The notes beneath the pieces were generated by a model. It had not been told where the DNA came from, did no database searches, and saw only the letters and a program-made list of their open reading frames with translations. From Rubrivivax sp. (lineage in GTDB: Bacteria > Pseudomonadota > Gammaproteobacteria > Burkholderiales > Burkholderiaceae_C): 51,325 nucleotides of DNA. Positions 10,151 through 20,005 of this stretch are shown here, piece after piece (positions within the stretch are counted from its first letter, which is position 1; each line of letters opens with the position of its first letter). The position numbers were made by a program, and so were the translations under genes. The stretch spans positions 1 through 51,325 of the forward strand of contig JAIXYO010000028.1 in the NCBI GenBank assembly GCA_027490215.1, read 5' to 3'.

Positions 10151-11173
10151 TTGAGATATTCAGAACCGAAAGAACAAGCCGCAGAACTTCTTCGCTTGGC
10201 TTTGGGGCACATGGGGAAACACAAAGCTGCATTCAACCCGGTCACGTTCACCCTGTGGTACGAATATGTGGCAGGAATCAATGCTGCGCTGAGCGCAGCG
10301 ATTGATGACAAGCTGAAGGCCGACAAGGGCTTGGACGACCCGGCTGTCATCGCGCTGTACAAGAAGCACATCGCCCCGGCCGATGAGGCGGTGATGGCGC
10401 AGATCAGCGGCGAGATGGAGCGGCTGCTGGCCAGCGTGGCGCAATCGGCGTCGCTGACCGGCGATCAGGCGGGCACCTTCGGACATCAGCTCAACGGCCT
10501 GAACAAGGCGTTGGTCTCACGTGATGTCGAACAGTTGAAGCCACGACTGACCGAAGTGATGGCGGGAACCGCCGAGATGAAGAGTTCGGTCGAGGCGCTG
10601 CGGCAAAAGGTGTCGATCAGCCAGGAGGAGATCAACCGGCTTCGCAGCGATCTGGAACGCGCCACGAGCGAAGCCTTGTTGTGCCCGATGACCGGCATCC
10701 TGAACCGTCGCGGATTCGAAAAGAAGATCGAGTCGCTGTTGTCGCAGCAAGCTGCCGAGGGCCACAGCCACTGCCTGGTGATGCTGGACATCGATCACTT
10801 CAAGAAGGTCAATGACACGCACGGGCATTTGATGGGCGACCGGGTGATCCAGGGGCTGGGCGAAATCCTGCGCAGCGCAGTGACAGGCGCCAACCACTCG
10901 GCTGCGCGTTATGGCGGTGAAGAATTCGCGCTGCTGCTGCCCCAAACCTCCCTCGACAAATCCATTGAACTCGCCGAGACGGTGCGCAACCGCACCAAGG
11001 CCATGAAGATCCGCAACCGCACCACGCAAGAGGTGCTGTTGACGGTCACCATCTCGGGTGGTGTCACCGCGCTGAAGCCGGACGACGATGCCGCGTCGCT
11101 GATTTCACGTGCCGATGCCGCGCTTTATGCCGCCAAGAAAAGCGGGCGTGATCGCGTCGTTACCCACGCCTGA
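10151..11173 (+). CDS. GGDEF-domain diguanylate cyclase (cytosolic)
   Basis: 340 residues. Residues 1-165 are soluble and helical, with a coiled-coil-like stretch just before the catalytic domain; there is no membrane segment. The GGDEF domain follows with the active-site motif GGEEF at 255-259 (RYGGEEFALLLP) and should make cyclic di-GMP from GTP. The RxxD inhibitory site expected just upstream is absent (TGAN region instead), suggesting no product inhibition. The start is a TTG with a GAGGAAG ribosome-binding site five to eight bases upstream; the N-terminal RYSEPKEQAAELLRLAL agrees with relatives, which supports it over the downstream ATG. Confidence 0.93.
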   Translation: MRYSEPKEQAAELLRLALGHMGKHKAAFNPVTFTLWYEYVAGINAALSAAIDDKLKADKGLDDPAVIALYKKHIAPADEAVMAQISGEMERLLASVAQSASLTGDQAGTFGHQLNGLNKALVSRDVEQLKPRLTEVMAGTAEMKSSVEALRQKVSISQEEINRLRSDLERATSEALLCPMTGILNRRGFEKKIESLLSQQAAEGHSHCLVMLDIDHFKKVNDTHGHLMGDRVIQGLGEILRSAVTGANHSAARYGGEEFALLLPQTSLDKSIELAETVRNRTKAMKIRNRTTQEVLLTVTISGGVTALKPDDDAASLISRADAALYAAKKSGRDRVVTHA

Positions 11174-11185
11174 TCTGCGGCCCCA

Positions 11186-11797
11186 TCACTTCGGTTCGAT
11201 GTAAGGCTCGACCACCACCGCGTCCATTCGGTAGCCGCTGGCGCCCATGTAGCTGTCGCTTCGCAGCGTCTTCAGTGTTCCGCTGACCCACACCGTGTCC
11301 ATCGAATGAAAGCCCTTCGGCGGTTTGTCGGCTTTCACGTAGATGATCTGGTTGGCCGGCGGCGGCGGGCTGTGAATGCAGGCGCCGAAGTACGGCACCA
11401 ACAGAAACTCCTTCAGGCCGGCCTTCGTGTCCTCCAGCGGCACCAGGTAGCCAGGAATGCGCACTGACGCGCCGTCCATGTCGTTGTTGGTCGGCGCGTT
11501 GTCCCAGGTTTCCCGCATGCGCTTGAGCATCTCGTTGGCGCGAGGATCGCTGTCGTTCATCAGGCTGAAGTTGATGCTCTTGAACTCCTTCATCGGGTCC
11601 CAGTCCTTGGGCACCAGGTCGTCCCACTTGATCTCGCGAAACACGCCTTTGGCCGTCGGCTTGCTGACGCCGGTGCCGCCGATCGGCTGGCTGGCCGAGG
11701 TGGTGACGGCGCCCGCCGTCCCAGCGCCAACACCCACTGCGAGGCACAGCGACAGGGCCCAGGCAGTCGACCACTTCAGCCACGATCTGCTCAACAT
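11186..11797 (-). CDS. DUF3299 periplasmic protein of an ABC-transporter operon
   Basis: 203 residues with a signal peptide at 1-30 (hydrophobic AWALSLCLAVGVGAGTAGA). The mature part carries the DUF3299 features: WDDLVPKDWDP, RIPGYLVPLE and a FGACIHSPPPPANQII segment with Cys-His that may bind metal. It follows the ABC permease stop by two bases and is the last gene of the run. DUF3299 proteins are often encoded with MacB/FtsX-like exporters; in Vibrio a comparable set is zinc-regulated (from memory), but no Zur box is recognised here, so a metal role is only a guess. Confidence 0.85.
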   Translation of the reverse strand: MLSRSWLKWSTAWALSLCLAVGVGAGTAGAVTTSASQPIGGTGVSKPTAKGVFREIKWDDLVPKDWDPMKEFKSINFSLMNDSDPRANEMLKRMRETWDNAPTNNDMDGASVRIPGYLVPLEDTKAGLKEFLLVPYFGACIHSPPPPANQIIYVKADKPPKGFHSMDTVWVSGTLKTLRSDSYMGASGYRMDAVVVEPYIEPK

Positions 11798-11799
11798 GT

Positions 11800-13074
11800 T
11801 CACACCCTCGGGGACAAGCCATCGGCCAGGGACAATCGGTAGGCCCGCCATGCCGGGATCAGGCTGGCGACCGCGCCCGCGGCCACGACGGCTGCGAACA
11901 GCCCCCATTGGGCCTGGCTGGGGACAGAAAGTTTCAGGTTGATGCCGTAGTGCGCCTGTGCCCATGGCGCCGCAAGCGCAATGAAGAGGCCCGTCGCCAG
12001 CATACCGAGCAGCGCACCCAACAGTGTGACAAGCAACCCTTCTCCGGCCAGCAACATCAGCACATGGCGAGGCGCGGCACCCACCGCGCGGAGTACCGCC
12101 AGTTCACGGCGCCTCTCGTTCAAGCCCGCCATCACCACCGCGACCAGGCCCGCCAGACTGACCACGCCGACCATCGCCGACATGCCGATCAGGGCCTTCT
12201 CGCCGACACCGACCACGTCCCACAGCTCGTCGAGCGCCACACCGGGCAGCACCGCCATCAACGGCTCCTCGGCATAGTCGGCGACGAAACGCTGCACATT
12301 GAAGACCGCAGCCCGGCCTTTCAGTCCCACCAGTGCGGCGGTCACGACCTTCGGTGTCAGATCGAACTTGCGCGCCTGCTCCGGCGCAATCGACACACCG
12401 CGCATCGGCGCGCCACCGACCCAGTCGATGTGGATCGCTTCCATCGATTGGAGGCTGATGTGCACCGTGCGGTCGACCGGAGTGCCAGTGCGCTTCAGGA
12501 TGCCGACCACGGTGAACGGCTTGTCGGCATGCTCGGCGCCGGGCAGGCCGCCCGCACCGTGCGTCAGCATCAGCTTGCTGCCAAGCCGATAGCCCAGCGC
12601 ATCGGCGACTTCGGCGCCCAGCACCGCGCCATAAAGCCCTTCGATGCCGTCATCAAAGGCACGACCTTGGGCGAACACCAATGGTTCACGGTCACCGTAG
12701 AGGAAGCGGTTGAAGTATTCAGCCGTGGTGCCGAGCACCGCATAGCCCTTGTGCGAATCGCCGAGCGACAGCGGCACCACCCAGGCCACCGCGCGGTGCT
12801 TGGCAATCGCCTCGACGCTGCTCATGCGGATGTTGTTGGTCGCGCTGCCGACGCGGAACACCGAATACAGCATCAACTGGACTGAGCCGGTGCGCGCACC
12901 CACGACAAGATCGGTACCGCTGACCGACTGCGAGAAGTTCTCGCGCACATCGGTGCGCACCTGCTCGAAGCCCAGCAGCAGGAAGGTCGACAACGCGACC
13001 GACAGCAGCACCAGAGACAGCGTCGCACGGCGGTTCCAGGCAGTGCACCAGGCCAAGGTCAGCAGCGCCCTCAC
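11800..13074 (-). CDS. ABC transporter permease, FtsX/MacB type
   Basis: 424 residues. One N-terminal membrane helix (about 15-35), a large periplasmic domain to about residue 285, then three C-terminal helices (LIGMSAMVGVVSLAGLVAVV, LMLLAGEGLLVTLLGALLGM and a final VVAAGAVASLIPAW) with the ERRRELAVLRAVGA coupling segment. This is the MacB/FtsX/LolC layout: mechanotransmission rather than bulk transport. Its ATG overlaps the stop of the ATPase gene by four bases (ATGA), so the two are translationally coupled. The cargo is unknown. Confidence 0.92.
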   Translation of the reverse strand: MRALLTLAWCTAWNRRATLSLVLLSVALSTFLLLGFEQVRTDVRENFSQSVSGTDLVVGARTGSVQLMLYSVFRVGSATNNIRMSSVEAIAKHRAVAWVVPLSLGDSHKGYAVLGTTAEYFNRFLYGDREPLVFAQGRAFDDGIEGLYGAVLGAEVADALGYRLGSKLMLTHGAGGLPGAEHADKPFTVVGILKRTGTPVDRTVHISLQSMEAIHIDWVGGAPMRGVSIAPEQARKFDLTPKVVTAALVGLKGRAAVFNVQRFVADYAEEPLMAVLPGVALDELWDVVGVGEKALIGMSAMVGVVSLAGLVAVVMAGLNERRRELAVLRAVGAAPRHVLMLLAGEGLLVTLLGALLGMLATGLFIALAAPWAQAHYGINLKLSVPSQAQWGLFAAVVAAGAVASLIPAWRAYRLSLADGLSPRV

Positions 13075-13796
13075 GACCTGCCCTCGGCCGTCTCGGATGA
13101 AGCTGCGCGGTTGATCGCCGACAGCGACAGTCGCTCATCGAAGCGCGCGGCCAATCGCTCGTCGTGGCTGACGAAGACCAAGGTGCTGCCTGACGCGCGG
13201 CACGCATCGAGCAGCAAATCCATGAAGCTGTCGCGCAGCGCCGCGTCGAGCGCCGAGGTCGGCTCATCGGCAATCACCACCTCCGGCCGGCCGATCAGCG
13301 CGCGTGCCGCCGCCACCCGTTGTTGCTGGCCGACCGACAACTGCGCCGCAGGCCGCGCCCAAAGCGCCTCTGCCAGCCCCACGCGCCGAAGCAGATCGCA
13401 CGCGGCGGCACCGGGCGAGCCACCATCCTGCGTCGCCCGCTCGCGGCGGAGCGCCGAGAAGCGGCACGGCAGCAGGACGTTGTCCAGCACGCTCAGGTAG
13501 GGGAGCAGGTTGAACTGCTGGAAGATGTAGCCGAGGTGATCGGCGCGAAAGGCATCGCGACGCGCGCCCGACAGATCGGACCAGCGGGTGCCGAGCAGAC
13601 TGATCGAGCCGGTGTGTGGCAGCAAGACTCCCGCCAGCAGACCCAGCAAGGTGCTCTTGCCGCCACCGCTCGGGCCGTGCAGGAACACCGTGCGACCGGC
13701 AGCGATGGTGAGCCTGTCGATCGCGACGCAATCGGCCGGTTTGCCACGGCCCCAAGTCGTCGGCCATGCAAAACGCAGGTCTTGAGCCTCAATCAC
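13071..13796 (-). CDS. ABC transporter ATPase (MacB/LolD-like)
   Basis: 241 residues. Walker A is GPSGGGKST near residue 40, the Q-loop is IFQQFNLLPYLSVLDN, the signature is LSVGQQQRVAAARAL and the Walker B is VIADEPTSALD. The pattern belongs to the MacB/LolD subfamily that pairs with FtsX-like permeases, consistent with the coupled permease downstream. It lies 57 bases after the AstE-like gene, all on the same strand. A truncated-looking N-terminus is not evident; the ATG at 13796 is natural. Confidence 0.93.
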   Translation of the reverse strand: MIEAQDLRFAWPTTWGRGKPADCVAIDRLTIAAGRTVFLHGPSGGGKSTLLGLLAGVLLPHTGSISLLGTRWSDLSGARRDAFRADHLGYIFQQFNLLPYLSVLDNVLLPCRFSALRRERATQDGGSPGAAACDLLRRVGLAEALWARPAAQLSVGQQQRVAAARALIGRPEVVIADEPTSALDAALRDSFMDLLLDACRASGSTLVFVSHDERLAARFDERLSLSAINRAASSETAEGRS

Positions 13797-13853
13797 TCAA
13801 CAGCTTTCCAACCAGGGAGACCGGCGACGGACACCTTGATGAGAGCGGGCAAC

Positions 13854-14861
13854 TCAATCAAGGTTCAGCGAACGGTCGCTGCGGCGCGCGAAATAAAACC
13901 ATTCGTTTCCCGGCATGGCCTTCGTGTTCGGGAACACGATGAAACCGTCACCCTGTGCCGCGACGACGGTGCCGTCGTGGCGGTGGCCAATGAGTTCGCC
14001 AGCTTGCACCGGATCAAAGCTGGCCCAGGGTTTGGCGAAGGTATCGCCGGGATTCAAGCGATCGGTGACGTGGATCAGCCGCAGCACCTCGATGTCGGTA
14101 CGTGGTGCGGGTGCAGGCACATCGATCATGCCCAGGTGCGCCATCGTGTTGAGGATCGCCCGGTGAGCGACGTTCGGGCCCGACGGGTCGTCGTGCTGGC
14201 CGCACTCCAGCGTGATCGCCATGCCGCCCACGCTTCGCATGTATTCGGTGGTGCCGATGCCGTAGCGTGGGTCGGTGTTGAGAAGCCGCGCACGCGCAGT
14301 GCGCGGATCGTCCGACTGCTCGGCGCGCTGCACGCGTGCCGCCACGCCGTCGGCGTAGGTTTCCAGCCAACCTTCAACAAGGCGCCGCGGACCCAGTCGA
14401 GCCGCGAGCGCCTCTTCTTGTGCCGCCAACGCGAAGGGTTGCAGCGTGCCCGTGTTGTTCGCCGGGCCGAGCATCGCGAATGGCTCACCGGGCGAGTGGA
14501 ACGAATGCAGGTCGAGCAGCACGTCGTGCTCGCCCAGCAAGGGGCACAGCGCGTTGGCGATGCGGTCCTCGAAATCCTGCGGATGTTGAGTGAGGCCCAG
14601 ATTGCGATTGAGGTTGCGATCGCCTTCACGTTGACCTCGCTCATAGGCCTTCTGATTGGTGATCGGCACGAAGGAGACGCCGCCGCGCAGCAGAGTCAGC
14701 TTCCCGGACTCGAACTCGGCCAACACCCGCTCGATGGCACGAGGCCCGCAGAGCTCATTGCCATGGACCGCCCCCAGCACGATCAGCCGCGGCCCGGCGG
14801 ACTCGGCCTGGATGGTGACGACGTTGAAGGGTGCGGGGCTGTTGGGCGCGGCGTTCGACAT
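13854..14861 (-). CDS. AstE/aspartoacylase-family zinc carboxypeptidase-like hydrolase
   Basis: 335 residues of the succinylglutamate desuccinylase/aspartoacylase (M14-like) family, which cleaves N-acyl amino acids or related amides. The zinc ligands H33 and E36 lie in GAVHGNELCG, with a third His in LLDLHSFHSPGE. The rest of the astCADB arginine pathway is not present, so calling it AstE would be too specific. The ATG at 14861 starts MSNAAPNSPAPF; an ATG at 14894 would add 11 Pro-rich residues and cannot be excluded because neither has a strong ribosome-binding site. It heads the reverse-strand run into the ABC transporter. Confidence 0.85.
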   Translation of the reverse strand: MSNAAPNSPAPFNVVTIQAESAGPRLIVLGAVHGNELCGPRAIERVLAEFESGKLTLLRGGVSFVPITNQKAYERGQREGDRNLNRNLGLTQHPQDFEDRIANALCPLLGEHDVLLDLHSFHSPGEPFAMLGPANNTGTLQPFALAAQEEALAARLGPRRLVEGWLETYADGVAARVQRAEQSDDPRTARARLLNTDPRYGIGTTEYMRSVGGMAITLECGQHDDPSGPNVAHRAILNTMAHLGMIDVPAPAPRTDIEVLRLIHVTDRLNPGDTFAKPWASFDPVQAGELIGHRHDGTVVAAQGDGFIVFPNTKAMPGNEWFYFARRSDRSLNLD

Positions 14862-15210
14862 GGTGTTGAGCGGCGGTGGCTGGGGTGATGGCATCCAGGA
14901 CGGGCGTTCTCAGACGCGGACACCCAGGATCGGGAAAGGTATTCTGTATGCAAGGGACAGCGTAGCCCCCCCGGTAGAATGAACTCATGCATTCGCGTTC
15001 CATCGCCCGACGGGTGTCCAGCGGACACGGTGCCATGCACAGGCAGACTTAGCGCGATCGAATTTGACGCTGCGGCACGGCGTGCGGGCTGGTTGTTGCC
15101 GCCGCTTCACCGGATGAGCTGCCTGGGTCGCTGGGCATCATCCCAACGGCTTCATCCTCCTGTCCCTAGACCACGCGCCCAGCGCGAATGCCATCTGTCG
15201 AGACCCCAGC
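14862..15210. other. Non-coding spacer upstream of ileS
   Basis: About 350 bases between the divergent AstE-like gene and ileS. A TAGAAT -10-like box at 14975-14980 has no clear -35. No reading frame here resembles RibF, which usually precedes ileS in related bacteria. Nothing else is recognised. Confidence 0.5.
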
Positions 15211-18090
15211 ATGTCCACCGAAAAGTCCTCTGCCAACGCTCCGGGTGCCGACACCTCAGGCCTGCGCGCCACGCTGAACCTGCCAGACACCTCGTTTCCG
15301 ATGCGTGGCGATCTGCCCAAGCGCGAGCCAGCGTGGGTGCAGCAATGGGACGACGCGGGCACTTATCAGCGCCTGCGCGAGGCCCGCTGCGGTGCACCGA
15401 AATTCGTGCTCCACGATGGCCCGCCGTACGCCAATGGCCAGATCCACATCGGCCACGCGGTCAACAAGGTGCTCAAGGACATGATCGTCAAGGCGCGCCA
15501 GCTCAAGGGCATGGACGCGACCTACATCCCCGGCTGGGACTGCCATGGACTGCCGATCGAGAACCAGATCGAGAAGACCTTCGGCCGCAAGCTGCCGCGC
15601 GCTGAGGTGCAGGCCAAGAGCCGCGCCTACGCGACCGAACAGATCGCGCAGCAGATGGCCGACTTCAAGCGCCTGGGCGTGCTGGCCGAATGGGCGCGCC
15701 CCTACCGCACGATGGACTTCGGCAACGAGGCCGGCGAGATCCGCACGCTGAAGCAGGTGATCGAGCGGGGCTATGTCTACCGTGGGCTGAAACCGGTTTA
15801 CTGGTGCTTCGACTGCGGCTCGTCGCTGGCCGAGTTCGAGATCGAGTACGCCGACAAGACCTCGCAGTCGCTGGACGTGGCCTTTCTGTGCGGCGAGCCG
15901 GATCGGCTCGCCGCAGCGTTCGGCCTGCCCTCCTTGAGCAAAGACGCCTTCGCTGTGATCTGGACCACCACCGCGTGGACCATTCCCGCGAACCAGGCGC
16001 TGAACCTGAACCCGGCACTCGACTACAGCCTGGTGGATACGGAGCGCGGCTTGTTGCTGCTGGCGTCGGCGCGGGTCGAGGACAGCCTGAAGCGCTATGG
16101 GCTGGAAGGCCAGGTCGTTGCAACGACTCTGGGCGAGAAGCTCGATGGCATCCAGTTCCGCCACCCGCTGGCCCATGTCGATGGCGGCTACGACAGACTG
16201 AGCCCCATCTACCTCGCCGACTACGCGACCGCCGACGATGGCACCGGCCTCGTGCATGCAGCGCCGGCCTATGGTGTCGATGACTTCAAGTCCTGCGTCG
16301 CGCACGGCATGGCGATCGACGACATCCTGAACCCGGTCACCGGCAGCGGCGTCTATGACGCCAGCCTGCCGCTGTTCGGCGGGCAACACATCTGGAAAGC
16401 CTGCGCGGTCATCATCGATGCGCTGCGCGGTGCGGATCGCCTGCTCGCCACCGCCACATTCCAGCACAGCTACCCGCACTGCTGGCGGCACAAGACACCG
16501 GTGATCTACCGCGCTGCCGCGCAATGGTTCGTGCGGATGGACGAAGCGAACGACGACACCACCGGCGTGTTCGCTACCCACCCGGCGCCGCAAACCCTTC
16601 GCCAAAGCGCGCTGGCCGCCATCGACGCGACAACCTTCTACCCCGAGAACGGCCGAGCCCGGCTGCGCGACATGATCGCCAACCGGCCCGACTGGTGCAT
16701 CAGCCGCCAGCGCAACTGGGGTGTGCCACTGCCGTTCTTCCTGCACAAGGACAGTGGCGAGTTGCACCCGGACACGCTGGCGCTGATGGACCGCGCGGCC
16801 GCGCTCGTCGAACAGGGCGGCGTCGAAGCCTGGTCCCAGCTGGATCCACGCGACTGGCTGGGCGACGAGGCGACGCAGTACACCAAGAGCAACGACATCC
16901 TCGACGTGTGGTTCGACTCGGGCAGCACGTTCAATCATGTGCTGCGCGGCTCGCACCCAGGCGCCGGTCACGCGGAAGGCCCGCAGGCCGACCTCTACCT
17001 CGAAGGCCACGACCAGCACCGCGGTTGGTTCCATTCGTCGCTGCTGATCGCCTGCGCGATCGAGGGTCACGCGCCTTACCGCGGTCTGCTGACGCACGGC
17101 TTCGCGACCGATGGCCAGGGCCGCAAGATGAGCAAGTCGCTGGGCAACGTGGTCGCACCGCAGTCGGTCAGCGACAAGCTGGGCGCCGAGATCGTGCGGC
17201 TGTGGGTCGCCAGCACCGACTATTCGGGCGACCTGAACATCGACGACAAGATCCTTGCGCGCGTGGTTGACGGCTACCGCCGCATCCGCAACACGCTGCG
17301 CTTCCTGCTCGCCAACACCAGCGACTTCGACGTGTCGAAGGACGCGGTTCCGCTGTCGGATCTGCTGGAGATCGACCGCTACGCGCTGGCCCGCGCAGCG
17401 CAGTTCCAGGCCGAGGTGCTGGCGCATTACGAGGTGTATGAATTCCACCCGGTGGTGGCGAAGCTGCAGGTCTACTGCAGCGAAGACCTGGGCGCGTTCT
17501 ACCTCGACGTGCTGAAGGACCGGCTCTACACCACCGCGCCGAAGAGCCTGGCACGCCGGAGCGCGCAGACCGCGCTGTGGCACATCACGAACGCGATGCT
17601 GCGCTGGATGGCGCCCTTCCTCAGCTTCACCGCGGAAGAGGCCTGGCCGATCTTCGCGCCGGGCACGTCGTCGTCGATCTTCATCGAGACCTACAGCAAC
17701 ACCGAGGCGTGGGCTGACGACGCGCTGCTGGCGAAGTGGGCGCGCATCCGAGAGGTCCGCGAGTTCGCCAACAAGCAGATCGAAGCCGTCCGCGCCGCAG
17801 GTCAACTCGGCTCATCGCTGCAGGCCTCGATCTCCATCACCGCGAGTGCCGCTGATCACGCGCTGCTGGCGTCACTCGGCGACGGATTGAAGTTCGTCAC
17901 GATCACCTCGGACGCGAGGCTCAGCGAAGGCGCCGAACTGGCAGTGAGCGTGGCGCCGTCTCCGGCTGTCAAATGTGAGCGCTGCTGGCACTACCGAGAT
18001 GATGTGGGCCACGACACCGCACACCCGACGATCTGCGGCCGCTGTACCAGCAACCTTTACGGCGTCGGCGAAGTCCGCCGCGTGGCCTGA
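15211..18090 (+). CDS. ileS: Isoleucyl-tRNA synthetase
   Basis: Charges tRNA(Ile) with isoleucine and edits valine. 959 residues, the normal bacterial length. HIGH is at residues 79-82 after GPPYANGQI, the CP1 editing domain follows, and KMSKS is at 639-643 (KMSKSLGNV). The C-terminus ends with a zinc finger of paired cysteines (CERC at 922-925 and CGRC about 20 residues later), marking the eubacterial, mupirocin-sensitive-type IleS. The lspA ATG comes one base after the stop, so the pair is co-translated. Confidence 0.98.
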   Translation: MSTEKSSANAPGADTSGLRATLNLPDTSFPMRGDLPKREPAWVQQWDDAGTYQRLREARCGAPKFVLHDGPPYANGQIHIGHAVNKVLKDMIVKARQLKGMDATYIPGWDCHGLPIENQIEKTFGRKLPRAEVQAKSRAYATEQIAQQMADFKRLGVLAEWARPYRTMDFGNEAGEIRTLKQVIERGYVYRGLKPVYWCFDCGSSLAEFEIEYADKTSQSLDVAFLCGEPDRLAAAFGLPSLSKDAFAVIWTTTAWTIPANQALNLNPALDYSLVDTERGLLLLASARVEDSLKRYGLEGQVVATTLGEKLDGIQFRHPLAHVDGGYDRLSPIYLADYATADDGTGLVHAAPAYGVDDFKSCVAHGMAIDDILNPVTGSGVYDASLPLFGGQHIWKACAVIIDALRGADRLLATATFQHSYPHCWRHKTPVIYRAAAQWFVRMDEANDDTTGVFATHPAPQTLRQSALAAIDATTFYPENGRARLRDMIANRPDWCISRQRNWGVPLPFFLHKDSGELHPDTLALMDRAAALVEQGGVEAWSQLDPRDWLGDEATQYTKSNDILDVWFDSGSTFNHVLRGSHPGAGHAEGPQADLYLEGHDQHRGWFHSSLLIACAIEGHAPYRGLLTHGFATDGQGRKMSKSLGNVVAPQSVSDKLGAEIVRLWVASTDYSGDLNIDDKILARVVDGYRRIRNTLRFLLANTSDFDVSKDAVPLSDLLEIDRYALARAAQFQAEVLAHYEVYEFHPVVAKLQVYCSEDLGAFYLDVLKDRLYTTAPKSLARRSAQTALWHITNAMLRWMAPFLSFTAEEAWPIFAPGTSSSIFIETYSNTEAWADDALLAKWARIREVREFANKQIEAVRAAGQLGSSLQASISITASAADHALLASLGDGLKFVTITSDARLSEGAELAVSVAPSPAVKCERCWHYRDDVGHDTAHPTICGRCTSNLYGVGEVRRVA

Positions 18091-18091
18091 G

Positions 18092-18604
18092 ATGGTGACC
18101 AAGAGCGCAGCGGGTTCCGGCCTGCTCCCCTGGCTCGGCCTGGCGCTGCTGATCATCGTGTCGGATCAACTCACCAAGACGCTGATCATCGGCAGTTTCG
18201 AGCTGGGCGACAGCCGCACCGTCACCTCGTTCTTCAACATCGTCCGGGTGCACAACGCAGGCGCTGCATTCAGCTTCCTGGCGGACGCTTCCGGGTGGCA
18301 GCGCTGGTTCTTCGTCGGGCTCGGGCTGGTAGCCACCGTGGCGATCGTCTGGATGCTGAAAAGCCACAGCGGGCAGCGTCTCTTCAGCCTGGCGCTGTCG
18401 CTGATCCTCGGCGGTGCGCTGGGCAACGTGATCGACCGCCTGCTGCACGGCCATGTGATCGACTTCCTGCAGTTCCACTGGGACTGGCTGGCGCCGATCT
18501 TCCCCGGCGGCTACTTTCCGAGCTTCAACATCGCCGACAGCGCGATCACCGCCGGAGCGGTGCTGCTGATCCTCGACGAGCTGCTGCGCGTTCGCCGCAG
18601 CTGA
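18092..18604 (+). CDS. lspA: Prolipoprotein signal peptidase (signal peptidase II)
   Basis: Inner-membrane aspartyl protease that removes the signal peptide of lipid-modified prolipoproteins. 170 residues with four membrane helices. Conserved blocks are [34 protein letters not shown] and FNIADSAI; the catalytic dyad is D124 and D149. One base separates it from ileS. The usual downstream coaBC is absent: the next gene is a convergent quinone reductase. Confidence 0.97.
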   Translation: MVTKSAAGSGLLPWLGLALLIIVSDQLTKTLIIGSFELGDSRTVTSFFNIVRVHNAGAAFSFLADASGWQRWFFVGLGLVATVAIVWMLKSHSGQRLFSLALSLILGGALGNVIDRLLHGHVIDFLQFHWDWLAPIFPGGYFPSFNIADSAITAGAVLLILDELLRVRRS

Positions 18605-18620
18605 AACCGCAGGCTCTCGA

Positions 18621-19625
18621 TCAGGGCAGCAGGATGCTGCAACCGGTCGTGAGCCGTGCTTCGAGGTCACGGTGGGCCTGTGCCGCATCGCCCAGCGCGT
18701 AACGCCGTTCGACCGGAACCTTCACCGCGCCGCTGCTGACCACCGAAAACAGATCGTCAGCCATCGCTTGCGTTGCTTCGCGGGTGGCGATGTGGGTGAA
18801 CAGCGTCGGGCGCGTGACATACAGCGAGCCCTTGGCTGCGAGCACGCCCAGATCGACCGGCGGCGCCTTGCCCGATGCGTTGCCGAAATTGGCCAGCAGG
18901 CCGAAGGGTTGCAGCACGTCCAGCGACTTTTCGAAAGTGTCCAGACCAACCGAGTCGTAGACCACCTTCACCCCGCGGCCATCGGTGATGTCCTTGACCC
19001 GCGCCACGAAGTCCTCGCGTCGGTAATTGATCGCATGCGCCGCGCCGTTCTGCAGCGCCAGCGCACACTTGTCGTCGCTGCCGGCCGTGCCGATCAACTG
19101 CAGGCCAAGTGCCCTCGCCCACTGGCAAGCGATCAGCCCGACACCGCCCGCAGCGGCATGGAACAGGATGAAATCTCCGGGCTGCAGGCCGGCCTGTGGC
19201 AGCGTTTTCTTGAGCAGATACTGCGTGGTCAGGCCCTTGAGCATCATCGCGGCAGCGGTCTCGAAATCAATGCCCTCGGGGAGCTTGACGACGCACTTCG
19301 CCGGCATCACGCGCGACTCGCAGTAGCTGCCCGGCGGCGTGCTGGCATAGGCGGCGCGATCGCCTGCACGCAGGTGGGTCACCCCCTCGCCCACCGCCTC
19401 GACGACGCCGGCGCCCTCCATGCCCAGGCCCGCCGGCAACGGAAGTGGGTACAAGCCGGTGCGGTGGTACACGTCAATGAAATTGAGGCCGCAGGCGTGG
19501 TGGCGAATGCGGATCTCACCCGGGCCGGGCTCACCGATCGGCACATCGACCAGGTGCATGGCCTCCGGCCCACCAGGTTGATCGATTCGGATGGCGCGTG
19601 TGGTGTGTGAAGGAAGGGCAGACAT
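18621..19625 (-). CDS. NADPH:quinone reductase (QorA-like, zinc-independent MDR)
   Basis: 334 residues of the medium-chain dehydrogenase/reductase superfamily. The GroES-like N-terminal half is followed by a Rossmann fold with AAGGVGLIACQWARALG at about 150. No zinc-binding cysteines are present, and the QPGGPEAM and NFIDVYHRTGLYP segments are typical of quinone oxidoreductase 1 (Qor), which reduces quinones one electron at a time with NADPH. The ATG at 19625 with GGAG eight bases upstream is better than the in-frame TTG at 19643. Confidence 0.92.
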   Translation of the reverse strand: MSALPSHTTRAIRIDQPGGPEAMHLVDVPIGEPGPGEIRIRHHACGLNFIDVYHRTGLYPLPLPAGLGMEGAGVVEAVGEGVTHLRAGDRAAYASTPPGSYCESRVMPAKCVVKLPEGIDFETAAAMMLKGLTTQYLLKKTLPQAGLQPGDFILFHAAAGGVGLIACQWARALGLQLIGTAGSDDKCALALQNGAAHAINYRREDFVARVKDITDGRGVKVVYDSVGLDTFEKSLDVLQPFGLLANFGNASGKAPPVDLGVLAAKGSLYVTRPTLFTHIATREATQAMADDLFSVVSSGAVKVPVERRYALGDAAQAHRDLEARLTTGCSILLP

Positions 19626-19696
19626 CGGAAGGCTCCGGGACAACGGTGCGTTATCGTGCCCGAAGCCCGCGACGTTCGCACGGCCGGGTGTTTTCG

Positions 19697-19999
19697 ATGA
19701 AGAAGCTCACCACCGCTCCGAACCTCGCGATCGCCACGCTCTGGGCCGACATGCTGTGCCACGCGGGCGTGCCGACGACGATCCAGCGTGCCTACAACAG
19801 CAGCCTGGCGGGACAGGTGCCACCCGATCAGGCGCTGCCCGAACTGTGGCTCACCGATGCCGACAATTTCGACCGCGCCGAGCGGCTGCTCGACGAACTG
19901 CGCCAGCCGGTGTCTCGGCTCTGGCTGTGCACCGCGTGCCGAGAAATGATCGAGGGACCGTTCGAGCAATGCTGGAACTGCGGCGCGGCGATGCCCTAG
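19697..19999 (+). CDS. DUF2007-like protein with C-terminal zinc ribbon
   Basis: 100 residues. The N-terminal two thirds (MKKLTTAPNLAIATLWADML, then GVPTTIQRAYNSSLAG) look like a DUF2007 ferredoxin-like fold that picks the better of two compartments; no catalytic residues are seen. The last 26 residues contain two CxxC pairs (CTAC and CWNC) that probably bind zinc. The function is unknown. The ATG at 19697 has no striking ribosome-binding site. It ends six bases before the convergent CDF gene. Confidence 0.8.
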   Translation: MKKLTTAPNLAIATLWADMLCHAGVPTTIQRAYNSSLAGQVPPDQALPELWLTDADNFDRAERLLDELRQPVSRLWLCTACREMIEGPFEQCWNCGAAMP

Positions 20000-20005
20000 G
20001 GCCGG

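Noticed and set aside
14979-15605. A frame that could have been ribF upstream of ileS
   Set aside because: The translation is Arg/Pro/Cys-rich noise with no nucleotide-binding HxGH motif of RibF, and it runs on inside ileS in another frame.
15256-17805. An 849-codon open frame antisense to ileS
   Set aside because: Long antisense frames are expected at this GC content; its composition is Arg/His/Gln-rich without any family pattern, and ileS on the other strand is certain.
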